This document shows, piece after piece, positions 11,973 to 25,020 of a DNA stretch of 64,000 bases. The translations under genes and the position numbers were made by a program. The stretch is from the NCBI RefSeq assembly GCF_004193775.1, contig NC_041008.1:14093731-14157730 (forward strand), read 5' to 3'. Each line of letters opens with the position of its first letter. Positions within the stretch are counted from its first letter, which is position 1. This DNA comes from Glycine soja (Eukaryota; Streptophyta; Magnoliopsida; Fabales; Fabaceae). Under the pieces are notes generated by a model. That model did not search any database, had not been told where the DNA came from, and saw nothing but the letters and a program-made list of their open reading frames with translations.

Positions 11973-12706
11973 TAGACAACTGAAAATAATAATGCACTAG
12001 TGTTCAAATCAAAGCAGCCCAACAAATGTCAATGTATCAAGTATCAACACTTTCTTCTACTACATTAGTCTGTCAAATCAGTCATTGGGTCATCCAAATT
12101 GTCAAATATCTCCAACTATAGCTCTTTCTATTTCACTTAAGCAAACATGCTATTATAAGTTTAAACTTCAAAGTAGTAAATCTTATCAAGAGGGTGGTAT
12201 TTATACCTTTTGATCATTAATTTTCCTTGGTAAAACATCCTTCCTTCTCTAACTCTCTCTAAATTTTCTTTGTTGTCTATTAAAAAAATACAAATCAAGC
12301 ATGTCAACATTCAAAGAAAATAACTAGTAATTAATAATAAAGAAACAAACAACAAGAATCATATATACAAGGATTGGTGCATTAACTATTAGATCATAAT
12401 TTTGGACTTACAACTTACAAGTCATTGATTGACATAATAAAAATAGATTTTAAGAAAAAAAGAAACTTACATAATAGCATGGACACACACACACAAAGTA
12501 AAAGAATCATACTAAAAAGAGAAACTTATGTAGTAGCATAGCATGCACACCTGCACACATACACAAAGTAAAATAGTTAGATTATGACAAGTAAAGAGGA
12601 AATTTAGTTGAATTATCTAAATTTATCCTTAAACTCATAAGTTATACCAAGGTTGGATCTTATTGTCCTACTGTCTTCATAAATTCATCCATTATCAGAA
12701 ATCGGT

Positions 12707-12724
12707 GGAGGGGGGGGGGGGGGG
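12707..12724. repeat. poly-G tract
   Basis: An unusually long G run (about 16-18 bases) in AT-rich surroundings. It is also a likely site of assembly error. Confidence 0.8.
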
Positions 12725-13163
12725 ATTAGATCTCTAGCTTCACTCTCTAGAGCACCAATTGAAGTTACACTAAGATAACAATTAAAATCAATTTTTTTGT
12801 TTTTATATTGTTCAAAGACACATTTATTTGAACATAATATATGTATACTAGAAATATGAATTCAGACAACCTTTTGTTTCTGATATTGACACCTATTAGT
12901 TATCCTTATGTTGCAAAAGAGAAAAAGTGTATGATCAAGATCAACAACAATCTGTGAGGCACTGCATTATGCAAAACATTAGAATTTAATACATCAAATA
13001 TACATACCAAAATGCAGAACAAGTCTTGCTAAACAAACCTTTCAAAACAGGTATATGTGTCATTCAAGAAATTATAATAGCTTAGTGGATGCACTTCCAA
13101 AAAAATACTACAAAAGCTACGAAGATAATCTTCGAACTAATAATAAATGTATAAACAGTAAAA

Positions 13164-13167
<4 letters not shown>

Positions 13168-13206
<39 letters not shown>
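13168..13206. repeat. (AT)n microsatellite
   Basis: About 38 bases of alternating A and T. Confidence 0.9.
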
Positions 13207-13209
<3 letters not shown>

Positions 13210-15092
13210 GCATTGTTAGTCATAAATAAAGAAACAAACAACAACAATAATAATTAAATATTAAATAATAATGAAGTCACTTGGGAACTAAATTTATAAT
13301 TAGTTCACTTGGAATTGGAACTTGGTATTTGAAAATAACTTTGTTTATATAAAATATAACTCTTTCGTTCTTAATTCTTTTAAGCAATAGAAAGTTTATA
13401 AATAGTATACTCATTCTAGATAAATAAACAAAAGTCAAATGCTCGACAAAACAAGGAGATATCAATGAATTATCAAGGAAATGTCTCTATGAAATACTAG
13501 TCTATGTACTTTATAGTTATCATATGTGCGTAAATTACTTAGGAAAAATGTTTTACTCATCATTAGTATTAGTAAAGAACTATAACATGTAATTCTAATG
13601 CTCAATGTTTGGTTGGAATTAGAATTTCAAATGTCATTGCCTTGATATGTGAAGATGATTCTAATGCTCAAATTTTTGTTAACAATTAACTTACTCCAAA
13701 ACTTGGGTACAACAAGAAAAATAAGCATTGATATTAAATTACAAAACAATTTGTTTCTCTATTTAAAATAGTTTAACTTTATAGAAAATAAAAAAGATTC
13801 AAATTGACAATGTAGAGTTAGTGACTAATGTTTCTTTGTTTCTCTTTAGACGCACAAAGATAAATTTGATTTATTATGAATTTAAAATAGTAGATATACC
13901 TTGCTATCTTAATTTGTATTCATAAAACATTTTTCTTTCCTCTATGATTGAACCTTTTTTATCTGAATTTTTTCATATTACCTTTTAGAGTACTTTTTTT
14001 ATGCTGTATGTTATCTTATTTGTTCTCAACGGGAAGATGGTTAAGGAAATACTCTCTCTGCAAATCAAATTTTGCCATGTTGTTAGATTGATGACACAAA
14101 ATGTAGTGACTCATTATCTTTTATATAAAGAGGTATATCACAAATGCACAATAAAAAAGTACTATATTATTGAGTGGTTGTTCTATTTTTTTTAACACAC
14201 GTTTTTTAGTTTTATAAAAATGAAGCTAAGAAAAAAATGAAAATCACATGATTAGACATGACAAAAAAATAAAGCTGGAAAAAAACCTTTAACCTTCAAG
14301 ACAAAGGTTCAGGATGACACAGTTGAACGGAAGACCGAAATTTTCATTTTTCACCACCAGAACTCCTTTCAAATACCAAAACCTCCACACCTAACAACAA
14401 AAATAAAATGGAAAAAGAAACATAGGTGACAAGAACATATTAATTGAAGAAAAATCTCAAATTAAAATATGTTTTTAGTGCAATTAAGGCAGAACACTAT
14501 ACTACAAGCATACATAGAATTATAAGGTTCATATAACAAGTATATAACGTACATATAAGAAGTAAGAATTAAACAGTCACTAAGGGTGTATTAAGGAATC
14601 ACAAGTTTCAACAACCACATTGACGACTACACAAAAAAAGGGAGTTAAGTAGTCGTGTGTTTACACATCAAGAGAGACACATTCATCCGAGGCATATTAC
14701 AGTTCAAAAGGTTTTCACAACACTAATCCACACATTAAGAGAGAAATAAGCTTATCAACAACATACACGTAGGAAGATAAGGGTTCATTAAGGCATTATT
14801 AATCAATATCAATACTACTCGTATCACCAAACAGCTTGCCATAATGTCCAAGCGCACTTCACAAATTATAGAGATGGTCAGTCTCATAACTCATGACCCA
14901 ACAATAGATTTATGGTATAGCAGATATTAAGGAAGCAACGCACATCGCAAGAATCATTCAGTCTCATTTAATCATGCAAAGGCAAATACAATTAATAATT
15001 CAAGCATGCTCAACAAAAGCATTCATAAGTAATCACATAGAGCACATACTAGAATATGGTAAGCACATAACATATTGGTCGAAAGGTTCGAC

Positions 15093-15106
15093 CTGCTCTG
15101 ATACCA
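15093..15106 (-). other. retrotransposon primer-binding site (tRNA iMet)
   Basis: TGGTATCAGAGCAG on the minus strand, placed 7 bases after the LTR end. It shows the direction of the element. Confidence 0.8.
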
Positions 15107-16003
15107 CTAAATATGACACCCTCTACTCCGATGTACATATTTATATAATAACATACATGAAAATATGGAATTACATAAAATGGGATTTTATTCAATGAAC
15201 GTAAAAGAGTTCGCGTGGGTAAAAGGTTCATATTCACTTCACTATTACAAATAAAACTTGTTAGAAATATCTTCGGCTCAAACATCATGCATTTAAAACA
15301 AAAGCTCATGCACCAATGTCACATCCTATCAGAGTATTGTATTCCATCATCCTCTAGCATGAGGTTCTTCATAGCTATGCACCTAATCATCTGCTCCCAT
15401 GAACACAAGATTCGAGATCATTATAGGATCCAAACACAAACAACATACAGGGAGTGAGTTATTACATTCCTAACTAATAGAGAGAAACAAAACAACATAG
15501 ATATACATATCATATAAATGAAATACAACTTACTTAAACACAACTCACGTCATTTCACCACTTATTGCGTGACATCACATCTCAACATTACACATCTCAC
15601 ATTTTCATATCATTCACGTACTCAAGAATCAAACACAATATCACTCAACCAATCAATATTGATCAATACACAGGTGTTATGCAACAAATGTACTAAGACT
15701 CAATCCTATATGCAATGTGGTACCATGTCAGTGAAAAACCTCGTTGGGCGCCTAGAAGTACATGACAAGACAGACCACACACTGGTAAGTCGAGTCACTT
15801 TCACTAGGTAAAATCATAGGGAGACCAGTCAGGGTCACGCTATTTTGCAAGAATGCTCCAACCATACGGGATCGACATGGGCTTAAAGGAGCACTCAAAT
15901 TGGGTGTATTTACCCTCAAGGCCTAAACTCTAAAGAGTCTGTCAAGGCCTCTCCCTCCTGATTCAGGTCCAACCCAGAAAATATTTTAGCACACAGACTC
16001 TAT

Positions 16004-16640
16004 CTATGAACTATACAAAACACATGACTCCTCAATTGTTCTCAAAATAATTTTATCTCGTCACACTTGTGATTAAACTCGTCGGGTCCCTACAGTGGTT
16101 CCTATCACAATACTCATCGCGCATTAACTCATTGCCCTTAAAGGGTCTTATAGTCGTGTGATTGTACAATTCATAGCTCACAACTTAATGCATACAACAC
16201 CTCAATGCACATATATATTATAAGTTAATACATACTCAATTTATCACATACACTTAGTCTTAATCACAATGGTATAATCCCAAAGTAACATGTTATCACA
16301 CCACATGAATCATATACACTTTACCTATGAACTATGCAATACACATAACTACTCAATTGTTTTCAAAATCATTTTAACTCGTCGTGCCTCAAAGGGATTC
16401 AACTCGTTAGGTTCCCACAGTGGATCTCATCACAATACTCGTCGCACAAAAACTTGTCGCCCTTAAAGGGTCTTACAATTGTGTGATTGCACAGATCATA
16501 GCTATCAACTCAATACACACATCTCAATACACATGTATTTCACCATTCATCACAGGTTTAATTTGTCACTTACTCACAATTTGAATCACAATTTCATAAT
16601 CTCAGTATAACAATTTATCATGTCAATCTAGCAAATCTTG
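16004..16640. repeat. tandem duplication of about 320 bp inside the LTR
   Basis: CTATGAACTATRCAA begins at 16004 and 16325. Both copies then carry 'caattgttctcaaaat-attttaactcgtc', 'cacagtggntctatcacaatactcgtcgc' and 'gcccttaaagggtcttaca'. The divergence between copies suggests the duplication is old and probably general to the LTR family. Confidence 0.75.
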
Positions 16641-17129
16641 TCCAAAGTACAAACAATTTATACAGAAAGGCATCTCACAACATGGGGAGTAAAACCCCTC
16701 AAACAATTTCTCACAATTATATCAAAATCATAGGTCAAAAACACGAAAATGCCAAGAGCACTCAATTTTATCAACCAATTTGCATAAGGACATCAATTGG
16801 TTCATCAAACACAACAGTATCGTATTTATAATCATAAAGGAAAAATTATAATTTAATAAACATTCCAAAATAAACTCAATTTAATCCTTTAAGGATCCCT
16901 ACACATGTTCATTCTAATTCCAATTACGATAAACTCATCTCTTACCTCTAAGCGGGCTCACATGTGTAGTCTGACAGTGATAGCGACTTCTCTAGCGGTT
17001 TCCTAAGATTCTCCAAGTTTTTCCTATGATTGTTCTGCTAGGGTTTCCAAGCGTTAGAGAGAAAGAAAAGAAATTAGAGCCTTCATTGTACTGTCTACAT
17101 GAGATGAACCTTTCTCCCTCCACAACCAT

Positions 17130-17465
17130 TACTTTTCAAATTCCAACAGTGGAGATGTGCATAAATGAGTTCTAACATAGTGTCCAAATTTCACGAAGAT
17201 CCAACAGTTAACGACTCCACAATATTAGTTTTAATGAGCAGGTTTGGGTGCATGCGGGAAAAAAAGAAAGCTCAATGCAAGGGACATTTCTCACATCATA
17301 GACATTATTTTACAAATTCCAATGATGAGAGAGTGTGAAAATGAGTTGTAAACCTGGTGATCAAATTTCACAATGATCCAATGGTTAACGAGTCTATGAT
17401 TGTAGTTTTACTGAGATATGTTTGAGTGTATGCGAGAAAAAGAAAGGGTTTTAAGAGAGGGAGAA
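17130..17465. repeat. second direct duplication (about 176 bp) inside the LTR
   Basis: Copies centred on GATCCAAYRGTTAACGA begin near 17199 and 17375. Both continue with 'agttttantgag', 'gttt-ggtgcatgcg' and 'gaaaaag'. Confidence 0.7.
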
Positions 17466-18184
17466 GAGAAAATGAATTTGAGAGAAAGAGAGAGTAGAGA
17501 CATGGTGTAATATGTCTATTTATAGTCAGGGTGCTCTCAGTCTATTATTTACTCTATTATTTTTACTTATTTATTTTATAAAAAGAATTTCTATTTTATT
17601 CCCTATCAAATAAATAAATAAAACATTTTTTTTATTTTGCTTCAAACCATTATTTTAATTAATAAAATTATTTTTTCTTATTTATTAAATTATAAAAACC
17701 TCATTATTTTTCTAAAACTATATTTATTTTTAAATAAAATATCTTTTAATTTATTTTAAAAAAAGCGGGGTGTTACAAGAACGGTGCAACATACTTTAGG
17801 TTAGGGTTTTCATTTTGAAAGTTTAAGAAATGAAATGTAAGTGTTTTAGGTTACTTAGTCTCATATCATTGTTGGGGTTTGAATATGGGCCGTATTGTAG
17901 ACTTGTAGTTACTAGGAGGAAGCATGCAGTGATCTTGGCCTTGGGCCTTTGTGACTAACTACAACTAATAATTATCTTTATATATGGCTAGGCTATGTCA
18001 GACAGGTTGGACTTCTATAGTTCCACATTTTCATATTTGAACCCTCCCAAACTAACATCTTCCAATCCAAATGTTGGACTCGAATGAACCCACTTACCCA
18101 TCCGAAACCACCCAAATGCAGTTTTTTTTTCCAGTGCAACAAGTTCAGGTCAGCTCGGAAAATCTGCACATCCCTACCATTTAT

Positions 18185-21122
18185 AACAAAAATGAATTAA
18201 AAAATTGTATAAAGTTAATATCAAATGTAAAAAATTTAGATTCAGAAATACAAGTGGCAATAATATTTTATTGATCAAGAGTATATGGACCAATTTCATA
18301 TTTGAAAGTATACAAAAGTGGTACATTGAACACATTGCTAGGCAGTACATCATTTGTCACATGTTTGAAACTTAAATTAAAAACTACAAAATCAATTTAT
18401 AACCAATTAAACAATCTGCTGATGATATGCCAGTAATCACACCAAGTCAAAATTTAGTTGACCTTGTAATTGAATGTTTTAATTGTCTCGAACTCTTCAA
18501 GCTTTCAACTCTCATTTTTCCAGTTTTAGATTCGAGCTCAATTAACTTGAGATTTTGCTCCTGCTAAATGAAAACATATTAGAGCATGTACAATCATATG
18601 GAAATATGTACATGGCTTTCCCTACATGCAAATATAAAATATATAAGTATCCATGCTAGTTTCATATGAACATACCATACATTAACATTTAGTAATTGCT
18701 TTTAAAGCAGAAAAACAAACTTTGTAACTCCAATGATCCATAATTTCTGAATTGTTATACAAATTAAGCTTAAGATATGTGAGTATGCATGTTACAATTT
18801 ATTGAAAATGAACATACAAAGTAGAAAGTTTGCATGTGAAAAACATATAGGAATTTCTTCTCTTATTGCTTTTGGAGCCTTGAAAATTGTCAACAATCAA
18901 CTGGAAAAAAAGAAAGATAAAAGAGTATGCTATGACTAGTTGTCACTTTATAAAGTAAAATTGACTAAAGTTCTATATTTCTACAAAATCTTCATCTGTG
19001 AACCAAGGCACCAAAAAGGAACCCACTTTATTGCTATAAATCAACATCATAATGTCCCATTAGAGTTTTCATTGAACCAATACTCAACTTTAGTAGTTCA
19101 AGAGCATAAAAGTAGAGAGAAAGAAAGAGTGGAACAAAAACTAGAAACATGAAAGTATATTCATTTAACAACTTAATCTCTCAACTTAAGTAAATGGACC
19201 AATAAGTACAAATACCATACAAAAAGGAACTAAATTACAAGTGACATATCATTGAAATACTCTCTAAATAGTAAAGCTAAACTGTGGTAACTGAGAGCAT
19301 GTAGCCTCAACTGCATTGGCTGACCATGACTTCCAAAGGGGTTTTATGACAATAAACCTCAAAGCTTGGACAAGTAAATTTCCTAATGATGCTGCCAAAT
19401 AACTAAGTGTAGTAGCTAGAACTTCTATCTAAAATCCTATGTGCTTGTAGAATAAAATAACACCTAAAAGTACCAAAAATACCAAAAGCCACAACTAAAT
19501 AAATATAACATGGAAACATAATCATGCAAATACACAATCAAGGCCACACTTGGATTTCTAGGAACAAACTGAACATGCAGAGTAGGAGTATCACTTTTAT
19601 GTGTTATTCTTACCAACAATCTAGTGCTTTCTTACTCTACAAAGACTTGAAACTTTTTCCCTAGAGATTCGGTAGTCTTTTTGCGCTTCCCAATGAAATT
19701 TAACCTTTGTTGAATCAAGTACACTACAATTTGTGCTTTGAGAAACCAATTTGGTCATTAAGTCTCCCACCCCTACTAAAACACAAGTGATTTTTTTAGT
19801 ATTGCTAGTGAAGTAAGTATCGTATTTCATGATAAAAATATATATGGTAGGTGAAAGTGAATGTGACCAAACCTTTACAAAGTGATCTATCTTGTAAAGA
19901 TTCAAAAGTCAGGTAGTGGAAAAAACACTAAAATCTAAGTAGACATAAAACACATTAATCACTTAATTTGCTATAGTGATTTTCAAGAACCAATCAAAGA
20001 GAAAAGTCTAAAATAGTGGTTAGAATGAAAATATTTTCCAAAGGTTGAGTACAACTAAATTGTGTTTTGAAAAATTATTGGTTCTGTTTTTTTGTCATAA
20101 AAAGGTAATAGTTCAATAACCCAAACTTGAAAAGATAAACATAAAGCTAGGAAAAGCTTCATATCTACTAACCTGAGTTAGCCTCAGTCTTATGTTAAAG
20201 ATATTATCTTCCTTTGTAACTTTGGCAACCATCTCACACTTGTTTCCTTATAAATCATAAACTAACCAACTTTTTCATAATAACTAGTCCACTTCTAAAG
20301 TCATGTACTGATGTTATGTTACTATGCCTAGTTGTCAAGAGCAAATTTAAATTGAAACAAGTTTAAACCACCATATACCATCTTATACTACTTATAGTAT
20401 TGCGTTAGCAAAGCAATAATCATCTATAAAAGTAAATGAAACTTTAGACATAGACAATTATCTAAGCAATAGCATGCAATGAAATTGTTTTCCCCCAAAC
20501 TAGCAATACAAGAAAGATGAAAAAAATGCATCATGATTTGTGTTATAGTAAGAGGATACATGGAAGTCCTAGGGATTGGTTCATCGTAGCAAGGATTTTT
20601 TAAGTTGGAACAAAGAACAAATAATTGGAGAAGGAGCTTAACAAGCCATACTATTTATTCTTATGCGTTGAAACCAAAATACATAATATTAAAGAGCAAA
20701 CAAAGAAAAGTCATTTTTTTGTTTGAAAAGCAGAACAAGATGATTAAACTGGCCATAAATTATCACATCTTCCATATCTAGAGATTTACAATTCATATGT
20801 TGCACAAATAGATAAGATCCTTAGTCATCGTCTCTGCAAACAAATAGTTTGTTTCAATTTTACTATTTTAAGTGGACATTTGAATTGATGATATGAGCCT
20901 AAATAGATTTATCATGACGATAAATATATACATATGCACTTAATATTTTTATTTGTCTATAAAATGGAATCATAAAGGATATATGCGCCATCGTATTGAT
21001 ATAATCGTATGGGACATTATGTCATACATGTTTCAATCATACTAATTCTAATATACAACATTTTCATTTGTTGTAAGATTAAGTTAATCCTAATCGCATG
21101 TGGATGAAAAGATAAAATTCAT
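18185..21122. other. intergenic, nothing recognised
   Basis: About 2.9 kb of AT-rich DNA. The longest open stretches (for example 19905-19621 on the minus strand, 94 codons) have no recognisable motif and no supporting splice pattern. I see no transposon ends here. Confidence 0.5.
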
Positions 21123-21141
21123 GAGAAAAGAAGAATTGAAC

Positions 21142-21950
21142 TGACGGAAGCTTGCTTGAGAAGCTTCTATGGAGGCTGGATCTTTGAGCTTCAATGAGGT
21201 CCTTCAATGGTGATTTTCTACCATGGAGTTACAGCGGAAGATAAAGGAGACGAGGTGTCATCCACTAGGGAATAAGCCATGGAAGGAGGAGCTTCACCAC
21301 CAAGAGAGTGCCTTGGATAAAAAGCTTAGAGAGGAAACTTTAATGGAGGAAAATAATGAGAGAGAGGGGAGGAGGAGGGGCACGAAATTGAAGGAGAAAA
21401 AGAGGGAGAGAAGTTGAACTTTGAAGTATGTCTCACAAGTTTCACATTTATCAAAATTACAACAAGTGTTGCACATGCTTCTATTTATAGCCTAGGTAGC
21501 TTCCTTGAGAAGCTTCTTTAGCTACATACACCCTCTAATAGCTAAGCTCACCTCCTTGAGAAGCCTCCTTGAGAAGCTAGAGCTTAGCTATACACACCCT
21601 TCTAATAGCTAAGCTCACCTCCTTGAGATGAGAAGCTAGAGTTTAGCTACACACACCCCTCTAATAGCTAAGCTCACCCCATGCCAAAATACAAGAAAAT
21701 ACAAAAACCCTGAAATACAAGGCTAAAACCCTATACTACTAGAATGGCCAAAATACAAGGCCCATAAGAAGGAAAACCTATTCTAATATTTACAAAGACA
21801 AGTGGGCCCAACCTTGGTCCATGGGCTCAAAAATCTACCCTAAGGTTCATGAGAACCCTAGGGCTTTCTTCAGTAGCTCTAGTCCAATCCTCTTAGAGCC
21901 TTCTGCTCATGGCTCTGGGGACTTGTCCCTTCCTAGGAAGGATTGCATCA
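21142..21950 (-). repeat. 3' LTR of gypsy element 1
   Basis: 809 bp, ending TGACGG on the + strand. It contains repeated 'ccttgagaagct' and 'agcttagctacacacacccctctaatagctaagctcacc' phrases, which form an internal direct repeat of about 60-70 bases. Confidence 0.9.
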
Positions 21951-23128
21951 TCCCCTCCCCCTTGAAGAGGATTTGACCTCAAATCTGTTGGTTCCTCCTC
22001 CTCGACATCAGCTCCACTTATAAAAGAAATTAAGTCAGAAAAATTAAAAGTGGTGTTGACTCCATACTCTTCTGGGAGGTCCAACCTATAGGCATTGTTA
22101 TTGATCCTCTCCTAGACCTGAAAAGGTCCATCACCTCTAGGACTAAGCTTCAATTTCCTCTTAGTAAGGAATCTATCCTTCCTAAGATGGAGCCAAACCC
22201 AATCTCTCTCATTAAGAACTAGCTCATTTCTTCCTCTATTGCCTTTAGTTGCATACACCTTTCTTTGGTTCTCTATTTGGTTCCTAACCCTCTCATGCAA
22301 GTTTTTTACAAACCCTGACCTAGATTCCCCTTCTTTATTTATAAAAGAAGTGTCAAGTGGAAGGGTAATTAGGTCTAAGGGTGTTAAAGGATTGAACCCA
22401 TAGACAACCTTAAAAGGGGATTGCTTGGTGGTTCTATGAAACCCCCTGTTGTAGGAAAATTATACATGAGAAAGATACTCATCCCAAGACTTATGGTTGC
22501 CTTTTAGAAGAGCCCTTAAAAGGATGGATAGAGACCTATTCACTACCTTTATTTGCCCATCAGTTCGTGGATGGCAAGTGGTATAGAAAAGAAGCTTAGT
22601 TCCTAGCTTAGCCTATAAGGTTTTCCAGAAGTGGCTAAGGAACTTAGCATCTCTATCGGACACAATGGTCCTAGGCAAACCATGGAGTCTCACAAGTTCC
22701 CTGAAGAAGAGTTTTGACATGTGAGAAGCATCATCTACCTTGTGGCATGATATAAAGTGTGTCATCTTGCTAAACCTATCCACCACCACAAAGATAGAGT
22801 CTACACCTTTTTGGGTTCTAGGAAGCCCAAGGACAAAGTTCATACTAATGTCTATCCAGGGTGTAGATGGGATGGGTAAGGGTGTGTATAACCCATGAGG
22901 CATCACCCTAGACTTAGCTTGTAAACAAGCCACCCACCTAGTGCAATGCTTATGGACATCTTTCTTCACATGGGGCCAATAAAACTTTTCTTTGAGTAAG
23001 ACAAGGGTCTTGTCTATCCCAAAGTGGCCCATGAGCCCACCCTCATGGCTCTCTTTCACAAGTAATCTCCTTATGGATCCTTGGGGTATGCAAAACTTTT
23101 CCTCTTTGAACAAATACCCCTCAGCCAA
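21893..23128 (-). pseudogene. gypsy integrase (element 1)
   Basis: 23128-22613 holds the zinc-binding region ([10 protein letters not shown], then [12 protein letters not shown]) and two catalytic Asp contexts ([13 protein letters not shown] and [10 protein letters not shown]). A stop follows near 22612. The frame then continues through '[16 protein letters not shown]', where the third catalytic residue, Glu in the usual DGQTEVVNR, is Lys (codon at 22549-22547). Downstream are the 'YATKGNRGRNE', 'GDWVWLHLRKDRF'-like and 'LKLSPRGDGPFQV' parts of the C-terminal domain. The protein ends near 21890, within the LTR edge. No chromodomain was recognised. Confidence 0.88.
21951..21966 (-). other. polypurine tract of gypsy element 1
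   Basis: TTCAAGGGGGAGGGGA on the minus strand abuts the start of the 3' LTR, as expected for plus-strand DNA priming. Confidence 0.85.
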
Positions 23129-23140
23129 ATAGAATCCATC

Positions 23141-23883
23141 TTAGGCCTTTTGCCTATAACTCTCATAAATGGGAGAAAAATGTTCATCTGAAGCATACAA
23201 TTCCCTAATGTTATCAAATCCTAAAATTTGAGCTCTTAGGGAGCAAAACAATGTGTGCCTCCTAGATAAGGCATCAGCTACCACATTTGTTTTTCCCTTT
23301 TGTATTTGATAACATATGGAAATTGCTCTAGGTAGTCTACCCATTTTGCATGCCTTTTGTTTAACTTTCTTTACCCTCTAATGTATTTAAGTGATTCATG
23401 ATCACTATGAAAGACAAATTCCTTGGAAACAAGATAATGTTCCCAAGTTTGGAGGGCTCTTATTAAGGCATAAAGCTCTTTATCATAGGTGGGGTAGTTG
23501 AGGGTGACACCATGGAGTTTTTAACTAAAATAAGCAATAGGGTTCCCACCTTGCAACAATACAGCTCCCACACCCACTCCAGAGGCATCACATTCTTGCT
23601 CATAAGTTTTAGAAAAGTCAGGAAGAGCTAGAACAGGTGCCTTGGTGAGCTTTTCTTTAAGAAAAGCAAAGGCTTGCTCTTCTCTTTCATCCGAAGTAAA
23701 TGTCACATTCTTCTTCACGAAGTCATTGAGAAGTGAGACAAGTGTAGAGAAATTAGGAACAAACTTTATGTAGAAGCTTGCTAACCCAAGGAAGCTCCTA
23801 ATATCTCCTACACTTTTTGGGGTGGGCCATTCTTGGATGGCCTTGATTTTTCCCAGGGTCCACTTGGACCCCATTTCTACCAA
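23141..23883 (-). pseudogene. gypsy RNase H (element 1)
   Basis: The connection and RNase H region starts with KIKAIQEWPTP, LRSFLGLASFY-like and KLTKAPVLALPDF. The catalytic start ECDASGVGVGAVLLQ is preserved. A stop follows FS, then '[22 protein letters not shown]', '[11 protein letters not shown]' and '[12 protein letters not shown]' are readable in broken frames. The VADALSR end motif marks the C-terminus. At least two stops and one frameshift are visible. Confidence 0.85.
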
Positions 23884-24440
23884 CTACAAATCCTAAGAAA
23901 ACTATATTATCTACACAAAAAGTACACTTTTCTATATTGGCATAGAGAGTGTTTTTCCGAAGAACAGAAAGAACTTGCCTTAGATGTCCTAAGTGATCAT
24001 CTAGGCTCCTACTGTACATTAAAATATCATCAAAATAAACAACTACAAATTTACCTATGAAATCCCTTAAGACATGATGCATAAGCCTCATAAAGGTGCT
24101 TGGTGCATTAATGAGCCCAAAAGGCATCACTAGCCATTCATACAAACCAAACTTGGTCTTGAAAGCGGTTTTCCACTCATCACCCTCTTTCATCCTGATT
24201 TGGTGATAACTACTTTTAAGATCAATTTTTGAAAAGATGTTGGCACCATGCAACTCATCAAGAAAATCATCAAGTCTAGGAATGAGGTGCCTATACTTTA
24301 CAGTAATGTTGCTGACGACCTTGCAATTTGTACATATTCTCCACTTACCATCCTTTTTGGGCACCAACAACACTGGCACAACACAAGGGCTTAGGCTCTC
24401 TTGGACCCATCCCTTCTCCAACAATTCCTTAACCTGAGAC
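23798..24440 (-). pseudogene. gypsy reverse transcriptase (element 1)
   Basis: A clean 208-codon stretch covers fingers and palm: PVLLVPKKDGKWRIC, FSKIDLKSSYHQIRM, TAFKTKFGLYEWLVMPFGL and the active-site VVYFDDILMYS. All three catalytic Asp are present. It overlaps the RNase H frame at 23798-23883, showing a frameshift after 'VGRNGVQVDPGK'. In the region between RT and protease (about 24440-24650) several stops are seen. This is the best preserved domain of the element. Confidence 0.92.
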
Positions 24441-24649
24441 TCTATCTCCTTAGTCTCTTAAAGGTTAGTCCTATAGGTTGGCCTATTAAGAAGGCTTGCT
24501 CCTGGGACTAAGTCTATTTGGTGTTCTATTCCCCTGAGAGGAGGTAGCCCAGGGGGTATCTCTTTGGGAAATATATCACCAAATTCATGTAAGAGTTCTT
24601 GGACCTTTGGGGGTAAGGTCTCAAATGTAGGAATTGTGCCAGTGCTAAG

Positions 24650-25020
24650 GTGTTTGAGGATGCATCACAAACTTTGTTCCAAGGTGGGTGAGGGTTATCT
24701 CATTAGTTAGGCCATTATAGATGATCTTCCTATCATATTGTCATGGCCTACCTAAGAGAAGGTGTCCTGCCTCCATAGGAACTATATCATAAGTCATTTC
24801 ATCCTTATATGTTCGAATGGAGAAGGGCACTTTCACTTGTTGATTGACTATCATCTCCCCTTGCTCATTAAGCCATTAAAGTTTGTATGGCTTTGGATGG
24901 GGGGTGATAGTAAGGCTCAACTTAGAGACTAATCTTGTGCTACAACAATTGCAACATGAACCACTACCTACAATGAGAGAGCATGTGTTATCAAAATTTT
25001 TACACCTTGTGTGAAAAATA
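24650..25020 (-). pseudogene. gypsy protease (element 1) with lost active-site Asp
   Basis: The segment reads CSLIVGSGSCCNCCSTRLV, then PHPKPYKL, a stop, WLNEQGEMIVNQQV, VPFSIRTYKDEMTYD and 'VPMEAGHLLLGRPW'. The family normally has a VD(G/S)GS active site. Here the Asp codon is GGT (24968-24966), that is Gly. The protein would therefore be inactive even without the stop. Confidence 0.8.

Larger units (their letters stand above)
14500..17777 (-). mobile_element. partial Ty3/gypsy element: 5' LTR, primer-binding site and leader
   Basis: On the minus strand an LTR of about 2.66 kb (17777 to 15114) begins TGTAACACCCCGC and ends GGGTGTCA. Seven bases later is TGGTATCAGAGCAG (15106-15093), the complement of the initiator-Met tRNA 3' end and the usual plant primer-binding site. 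The following roughly 600 bases, to about 14500, look like untranslated leader. No gag, pol or second LTR is present, so the element was cut off just after the leader. It lies inside the hAT-like unit at 7906-18176 and is therefore younger than it. Confidence 0.75.
7906..18176. mobile_element. large hAT-like element (10.3 kb) without recognisable transposase
   Basis: Inverted ends TAGGAGTGTGCA (7906) and, on the minus strand, TAGGGATGTGCA (ending at 18176) match at 10 of 12 positions and resemble hAT termini of the TAGGGGTGTGCA type. The flanks are ccatctat (7898-7905) and ccatttat (18177-18184), an 8-bp target duplication with one mismatch. Both subterminal zones are rich in 'gaaccc', 'ccgaa' and 'gttcg' phrases, typical of hAT subterminal repeats. 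About 3.3 kb of the inside is a later gypsy insertion (14500-17777), so the original was near 7 kb. No hAT dimerisation domain or DDE region was found. The pairing is inferred from short ends and needs alignment of related copies. Confidence 0.6.
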
